Shown: piece after piece, positions 57,925 through 64,000 of the stretch
How the letters are laid out: each line of letters starts with the position of its first letter
Numbering within the stretch: the stretch's first letter is position 1
NCBI GenBank assembly: GCA_017591395.1
Contig: WEDG01007603.1
Coordinates: 1 to 64,000, forward strand
Reading direction: 5' to 3'
Source: Schistocephalus solidus
Lineage: Eukaryota > Platyhelminthes > Cestoda > Diphyllobothriidea > Diphyllobothriidae
DNA: 64,000 bases
Translations under genes and position numbers: made by a program
The notes under the pieces: model-generated
Database searches by the model: none
Told to the model about the DNA's origin: nothing
The model's input: only the letters and a program-made list of their open reading frames with translations

Positions 57925-58601
57925 TGAGACTACCGTGGCGACATCCTCTTATAAGAGTCGTTTTGGTAGTCGCTCGTCGTCAATCCTAACCAGGTGGCCG
58001 CTCCATTGCAGTCACGCTTGCCTCAGCATGGCGTGGATGCGGAGGATTCCAGTTCGTTCCAGGACTTCTGTTTCCGGGATCCTGTCGCGCTGCCGATGCT
58101 TCAGTATTCTGTTGAGGCAGCTGAGATGGAGGTGATTCATTTTACTGACTTAGTTTGAGTAGACGGTCCAGGGTTCCGCTCGTACAGGAGTGTCGTCAAG
58201 ACGTCGCCCTTGTACATCTTCAATATGATCTTCAGTTGTAGACTGTGGCGATTCAAGGTGGAGGCTTACAGCCGGCCAAATCCCTGGCTGGCTTTTGAGC
58301 TGCGGTGCGCAACCTCATCATCGACTGACCATGCGTGAGCTTGCTTCCAAGATAATCGAAGTTGCGTGCCGTTGACATTGATTCGAGGAGCATTGTATTC
58401 CGCGCTGGGTGATGGATGGTACATTACCACCGCTGGTTAGTTGATTTTTGGTCCGAAATTTGCGCAGCCGGCGGCGAAGAGGTCTATGCTTCTTTATGTA
58501 CTCTCTTCCGTCGCGATGTTGAGGACACAGTCGGCCGCGAAAGGCAGGTCTTGGACTGTAGATGCATGCGTTGGGGCTTGCACACGCCGGCTATTGAGAA
58601 A
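57925..58601 (-). mobile_element. RTE-ZF RT fragment, left of SINE insertion
   Basis: The minus strand is collinear with 40100-40960: TVQDLPFAADCVLNIATEES (FADD reduced to FAAD), the INVNGTQL block and a decayed C-terminal domain. It ends at 58601 in the duplicated TATTGAGAAA. Confidence 0.82.
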
Positions 58602-59287
58602 GTTCGTTTGACCCACCTGTAAAAAACTCGGCGGCCTCGGTGGGATTCGAACCCACCCTGCAAGGGGAAGGCTTGGGTTCAGACAAAGCTCTAGCCAACT
58701 GAGCTACGAGGCCCCACTGGGATCCGTGAGTTTAACCACACTTGGTTCAATTTACACGCTCAGCCTTCTGCAACGTATATAATACACGAATTCTGATGAA
58801 GTAAGCTGAATTCCCAAGCAGGATTTGTTAAGCAATCAATCTAGAACCCACCAGCTGACTACCAGGCACAATTAATATGCAGAGGATTTTGGTAGATTTG
58901 AATAATTCGTTTGACCCACTTGTGAAAAAATTGGTGGCCTCGGTGGGATTCGAACCCACGCCAGCAAGGGGAAGGCTTTTGCAATAATTAATTGTGCCTG
59001 GTAGTCACCTGGTGGATTCTAGATTGACTGCTTAGGAAATCCTGCTTGGGCAGTCAGCTTACTGTATCAGAATTGTTGGATTCTATTCATTGCAGTAGGC
59101 TGGGCGGGTAACTTGACCCAAGTGTAGTTAAACTCTGATCCCGGTGGGCCCTCGTAGCTCAGTTGGCTAGAGCTTTGTCTGAACCAAAGTCTTCCCCTTG
59201 CTGGCGTGGTTTGGAATCCCACCGAGGCTGCCGAGGTTTTCACAAGTTGGTCAAACGAATTATTCAAATCTGCCAAAATCCTCTACT
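58602..59287. mobile_element. Palindromic SINE compound inserted in RTE-ZF
   Basis: Contains a minus family A SINE (58606-58716, A box and B box present), an inverted-repeat arm 58788-58878, a truncated minus SINE (58905-58985), the opposite arm 58986-59075, and a plus SINE (59149-59275). In the plus copy the anticodon stem CTTTG/CAAAG holds loop TCTGAAC (anticodon UGA-like). The ends are inverted: GTTCGTTTGACCCAC at left, GTTGGTCAAACGAAT at right. It is flanked by a 10-bp target duplication. Confidence 0.85.
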
Positions 59288-59720
59288 TATTGAGAAATTG
59301 CCCGCCATTTTTATTGGCGATGCGGATCCCAGGGCGCTCATCAAGGTAGATGTCCATCAGCATGGCAAATAACATGGGACTGAAGAGGGCAGACGCCAGG
59401 ACGCAACACCGTTTTACTCCGTTGGTCACTGCGAACACTTTGGTGACCGCCTTATCGTCAGTGACGCGCGCCATCATCCCGTCGTAGATCTGACACTCCA
59501 TGTGCATACACCGCTCAAGACAGCCGAATTTCTGCATGCTTTTCCAGTCCATCGCGATTTACCGCGTCCAAGACTTTCGTCAGATCTACGAAGGTAGTTT
59601 AGAGGTGGGTCCGCATCTCCTGTCACTTCCCTTGTAGCTGGTGAGCAGTGAAAGTCACATTGACTTTCCGGTAGCAGCCCCTTCTGTAGATTGCCGTTCA
59701 GACGATTAAGAAGGATGCGG
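59288..59720 (-). mobile_element. RTE-ZF RT fragment, right of SINE insertion
   Basis: The minus strand encodes MQKFGCLERCMHMECQIYDG, MMARVTDDKAVTKVFAVTNG, VKRCCVLASALF (motif B, QG changed to RC) and MLMDIYLDERPGIRI, ending GGQFLN at the SINE boundary. It continues in 58601 leftwards. To the right it extends to about 59720, with decayed LNRLN-type text. Confidence 0.82.
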
Positions 59721-60163
59721 GCGAAGATCTTCCTGGATATGATGAGCAGCGAAATGCCTTTGTGGTTACCACCCAGTTACTGATTTCCTTTCCACAGTTC
59801 GGAAAGGGGAAGGGTTGGCACAGGCAGTGGGTTTTCGGTCTCCATTCCTTTTCATGGAACCGAGATTTTGCACAAGGCAAGGGTGCATCCACGAACGGTT
59901 GCTCACTGTCGGCTGAACAATTCACCAGTTGGGGACTGTAGAGTCCGTAACATTGACTTCAAGATGAGACCTGGCACCAGGCTCAGAGGCCGCGAAATCC
60001 ATCAAGCCGGAAGACTGATTCGACTGTATGGGCACCTAGAATTCGTGAAAAATGTGCGGAATACTGAAAACTAGTGATAGTTCTCTTAAACACAAAATAA
60101 TTTTTCAGCATTTGTTATATTCCTGGGTAGCTTATTTTACATCGCAATGACGTTTACTAAAAA

Positions 60164-60524
60164 GGGTAAGGACGCCTCGTATGGCCACCTAAACAGGATA
60201 CAGGAAAAGGAACCGTCCACAATACACTTACCTTTGCGCTAAATTCCAAGGATTAAGGTGAGGGTTAGGTTTAAGTTTGGGGTTAGGATCATTATTAGGC
60301 CATGGGTTAAGATTAATATCGCGTTAACTGCAGGGTTAGTTTTTAGGGTAGGGCTAGGGTTAAGATTAAGGAGATAGATTAGCTTTTTTTAGGTAAGCGT
60401 TAGCGTTAAGACACGGGTATATTTACCCTTCCCGAAATTTACCGTGAAGCCAAATATTTTAAGCCCGTGGGGCGGTTCCTATTCTCGTTTCCTGTTTAGG
60501 CGGCCATACAAGGCATCCCTACCC
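60164..60524. mobile_element. MITE-like unit with degenerate telomere-like interior
   Basis: The terminal inverted repeats are 60164-60218 and 60471-60524 (GGGTAAGGACGCCTCGTATG versus GGGTAGGGATGCCTTGTATG on the other strand), alignable for about 54 bases. The interior 60250-60410 is a degenerate array of TTAGGG/GGGTTAG variants. No ORF. Confidence 0.8.
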
Positions 60525-60777
60525 CGAAACAAGACATCGCGGTGACTGTTTCACTGAGAGTGGTCAAGCTGTTTCAGAGTAGCAAGAAATTAAATGTACG
60601 ACTGTTTAAAAAGGTAAACAGTACAAAAACTTCTGTAATCGGTGAAAGCACAAAGGTCCAAGGCTTGTTAGTCAACAACGTTGATGGTATGTCAAATTAC
60701 GGCGTTCAGAGCATGCAGCTCTTAGTAAAAAATGGTGAACAGATTCTATGTGCTTCCGTTCACTAACACGCAGAAGG

Positions 60778-61640
60778 TTAACTGGAAACGAGCCGTATTC
60801 TAGGCCGGTAGTTCTGCGTGCTTTGGAGACAACTCAGTGCGCAACGATATGAAAGATTACGACAAGTGAAATATGGTATGCTAAGATTCCTAATAACTCC
60901 AGGCAAATTTAGGTTGTGACCATCTGTGCTTATCTGAGGATGATGCTCTTCGCTTACAGCCATAAACATAGCATTTGTGCCAAAAAAGGAAGGACGCTGT
61001 ATGCAGCACCACTGGGAAAAGGCACAAATGTCATTTTTTAAGAGTTCGAGTACGATGTTGCGATCTGCCGGTCTGTGTCTATAGGTAACTCTCAAATCAT
61101 CAGTATACACAAAGGGCCTGTCATTCTGAAATAAAGCTGATACACCATTGACAAAAGGGTAAAATGAGAGTGGGTCACGCAATACCCTGAACAAACTCCA
61201 CTCCTCACATGTGTAAAAGTTGGAGCTAACATTGGAGATCTTAACACGTTTCAGTCGAGAGCCTACCTAGTTAGATATTAACTTCAGAATTTTATCACAT
61301 ATACCGAAAGAGGAAAGTCTCAAGAGAAGGAGAGCATGGTCAACACGATTAAAAGGCCTGATTCAATTTATATAGACCATTAAGTACCAAACCACTGTTC
61401 CTAGATTGCAGAACATAATCAAAGGAAGAAAGCTGGCAGGTGTCACAAGACCTTATTTTGAGGAACTCATGCTGAACCGCATTCGGTAGGTTATTCTCGG
61501 TTAAGTGATACGTCATCTTGTCTACTATGGAGGTCACCAAGATCTTCGAAGCTGTGGGAAATGCGTTTATTTGCCGAAAGTTTTCAAATGACTTAGAGTG
61601 GTCGTGTTTTGGGATAGGCGGAATGTGGGATTTCATTCAC
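60778..61640 (-). mobile_element. CR1/Jockey-like family 2, fourth copy, RT half
   Basis: The minus strand encodes HDHSKSFENFRQINAFPTAS (about 61600), SCDTCQLSSFDYVLQSRNSG (about 61440), then FQNDRPFVYTDDLRVTYRHR (about 61110; YADD changed to YTDD), and QISTDGHNLNLPGVIRNLSI with the C-terminal start. Frames are broken between the blocks. Confidence 0.78.
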
Positions 61641-64000
61641 AAACCGGGAATGATTTCACTTTCGGGAGCGGATAAAATATCTTACACAGATGGGACGAAA
61701 AAATTGTTTGGGATACCTTGCCAGTGTACGCCACATCCAAATTGTGTTTTTGAATTCGCGTACACTTGCGGATACAAGTACATTGGGTGAAATCAAAGAC
61801 AATTGGCAGCCAAGTCTATTGAGCCCCTGCTAGATGGCTTCTAAAGCAGGAAAACAAAATCCAGTCTTTTTCCATTACGACACACTTGCTTGATACTGCC
61901 ACTCCGTTGACCCCAAAACATCCCTCTGAGTACTTGTTCGGGCACGAACAACTCATACATTGTGCTACTTAGAAGCCACCTGTACAAGACGGGTGAAACC
62001 AGACTTATGTAAACAGTTGGACACGAGGTCAGACTAAATTTGCCGTGAAAACCTCTAGTTCCTTGATTTATGCCTTTCCGCTTCCTTTTCCTTTTCATGC
62101 CCGCTTATTCTTCTCTTATTGTGTTTTAAGTGACTAGTTTTGTTGATTGGCCCGTAAGTCACACAACCATAACCTTACTGTTTTGCATCGATTTTTCTGT
62201 ACGAATTTAAATTTTCTGTATCATCTCATTCATTTTTTAATGTTGTGCAACTGGTGAGCCGTCGAACAATTTGTTGTTTCTAATAAATCCTCTTTACAAG
62301 CCTGCTTTATCTTCATACCAATGGAAAGGGCTTCGTAATTCCTAATATTTTCGGGCACCGGGCAAAATTGGTTTCCTGCTGGATTTTTAGGGCTTGATAT
62401 TGAAATGTTAGACTACGTGTATATTGCACGGTGGACATCTTGTGTTACTGGTTGATCGTTTTGGAGTGTAACTGTAGAGACTATACTACTGTCGAATAGT
62501 CTGGCGTGACTTTTTCCAGCAGCTGTGTTCTTCCTGTTAAGGTATTGTGTTCCTGTAACGCAGTGGATGATTTATTTGTCGTTGATCATGTCTTCTAACC
62601 ACTTTTATAGTTATGCCCTGTGTGTGTTGGGTGTTCGAGTTAAAAGTAAACGTTAGAGGTTCAACTGAAAAAATCGTATGTTGACTATCTTGCATACACT
62701 TAATGTTTTTTCGCTTAAGTCTTCCTCTCTGCATTGGTGTTGAGTCTGGGCGAATGACTGATTTCAGGTTGCAAAACGTTTTGGTAGATTCAGGATTATT
62801 TGGTATTAGTTCAGCTTCGTTATACACTCGGTTAGGTGTGCTGCCGTCATCCTTCGCCTCGATCTGTTTGCAGGGATCTTTTAAGTAGTCGTTGGCTCCT
62901 GATTAAAAAAATGGAATGCATACGTGCATGTTGTGGGTTAAGAAACACAGTTACCCCATCGACCGAGTGAAACGATGCGGGACAAAATATTTTAGACGGT
63001 CTTCGGACTCTATCATATCCAGAAGGACTGACGAACGCGAATTTTTTTTTCCTGTCCCATAGACAAATGTAGCGTTACCCGTTCTGGACATACAATATTA
63101 TCAGCGGACAGGTTTTTTCATTAAAACCTGAAGATTTTGTCCAGTTTACAAACATGAGCACCCCTCCACGGTCGTCTGTATAAGGTGAAACAAAAAAGGG
63201 GGTTGTTAGAACAATGAAAGTTTTCTTTCAGTCAGTGGGCAACGCAATCGCTGAAATCAATATGAAGCGGAACGCTATCTTCTGTTATTATGTTTGTGTT
63301 CATAAGACTTTTTGGATTCTTTAGTGTTCTAAGGCCGAATCCTCCAACTTTAGAAGAGCTATGAACTTCACATCCTGCATTCATTTCGATGTTAAATTTT
63401 TCTGTAAACCTTGGACTCGATTATATTTTAGTCTGGCTGTATAGAAATGCACGTAAAATCTTAATTTCACATCGATTGAGTCCTCAAGCGATCTATTTTT
63501 TACCCACAAGTACAGGCATACCTATTGATTGACAGTCGTAAGCATAAATTTCAGCTGAGTAATTCTATCATCTTAATAAATAGTAATAGTGCAAGGCAAA
63601 AGCTTGCAATAGGACAGTGATTTCGAAGCGGGATTCCTGCAACACTTTTGGTTTTCATTGAATACTTATGAATTAACGAAGCCAATGAGGGGGATGCAGA
63701 TTCCTCGTCTATAGTTTCTGCTGAGTTGTCTGTTTGGCAGGCTACTTAAGGCTAAGCTATGATAAAAACCGACTACTATCACTGAAACAATATACGTGAC
63801 AAAGTGTAGAGAGTAGATTCATAAAGAAAAGTTACTGGCTTCGCAAAAGGAATCTGGTAGGAAACTGAGAACACGTTTGGGTATGCAAAAAAATCAATTA
63901 TGACGACAAATATTTTTGAAAAACTTGTGGATAGAAGAAATTTCGGGAGTGCGAGCCAGCTGAGAACAATAATAGGAGTTTGCTAAAAACCACGAACGTA
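61641..64000. other. Unassigned right end of the window
   Basis: A 96-codon minus-strand open stretch (62827-62537) has no motif I can name. No exon or repeat is supportable. Confidence 0.35.

Noticed and set aside
58793..58812. Second hammerhead-like CTGATGA...GAA in the SINE compound
   Set aside because: The inverted partner arm at 59045-59075 reads CTGATAC, and the base after GAA cannot make the required A-U pair.
58606..59275. Apparent tRNA genes (A box, B box and partial cloverleaf)
   Set aside because: They recur with the same 3' body and mutated arms and lie in nested insertions, so they are SINE heads. A functional tRNA was not supported at any site, including 9848-9962 and 22237-22307.
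1..64000. CRISPR arrays, operons, bacterial genes or a prokaryotic defence system
   Set aside because: There are no regularly spaced repeats and no compact ORFs with ribosome sites. Coding sequence is split by spliceosomal introns.

Overview
This is repeat-rich animal nuclear DNA, most likely from a parasitic flatworm. The signs are split coding exons with GT..AG introns, many decayed non-LTR retrotransposons of several clades, Penelope-like elements with a GIY-YIG domain, tRNA-derived SINEs, and no prokaryotic operon structure. The commonest element ends its reverse transcriptase ORF in C2H2 zinc fingers. From memory this resembles elements of diphyllobothriid tapeworms (Schistocephalus/Spirometra/Dibothriocephalus type); that taxonomic placement is inference. 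Two host genes could be rebuilt exon by exon, and nearly everything else is mobile DNA. (1) A NUP50 nucleoporin gene on the minus strand runs from 21302 to 6199 in four coding exons (21302-20574, 11463-11391, 7965-7847, 6422-6199). It encodes about 381 residues: an N-terminal importin-alpha-binding type motif, a conserved central helix region, FG repeats and a C-terminal Ran-binding domain. (2) A mitochondrial S-adenosylmethionine carrier gene (SLC25A26) on the plus strand runs from 44476 to 56144 in seven coding exons whose phases add up to 284 codons plus stop. It carries the three mitochondrial-carrier signatures. Each gene has a local reading-frame disruption inside an otherwise conserved exon (NUP50 near 20818; SLC25A26 in exon 3, 48693-48800), which looks more like base-level errors or recent lesions than old decay. 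Layout: 1-2.8 kb, opposed fragments of the zinc-finger RTE-like element (called RTE-ZF here); 4.9-5.8 kb, a Gypsy pol remnant and a MITE; 6.2-21.3 kb, NUP50, whose introns hold RTE-ZF pieces, a second RTE-like element (17.3-20.0 kb), a SINE and an 850-bp-arm inverted repeat; 21.3-25.2 kb, mostly unassigned sequence plus one composite SINE; 25.2-35.6 kb, two CR1/Jockey-like families in several nested or opposed copies; 38.36-43.09 kb, a near full-length RTE-ZF copy; 44.5-56.1 kb, SLC25A26, whose introns hold an RTE-ZF 3' end, two opposed Penelope-like elements and a palindromic SINE pair; 57.2-59.7 kb, an RTE-ZF copy split by a palindromic SINE compound with a clear target-site duplication; 60.2-60.5 kb, a MITE-like unit filled with degenerate telomere-like repeats; 60.8-61.6 kb, another CR1-like fragment; the last 2.3 kb is unassigned. 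The genes are not functionally linked: one product acts in nuclear import and the other in mitochondrial SAM uptake. The recurring theme is inverted pairs of repeats inside introns.
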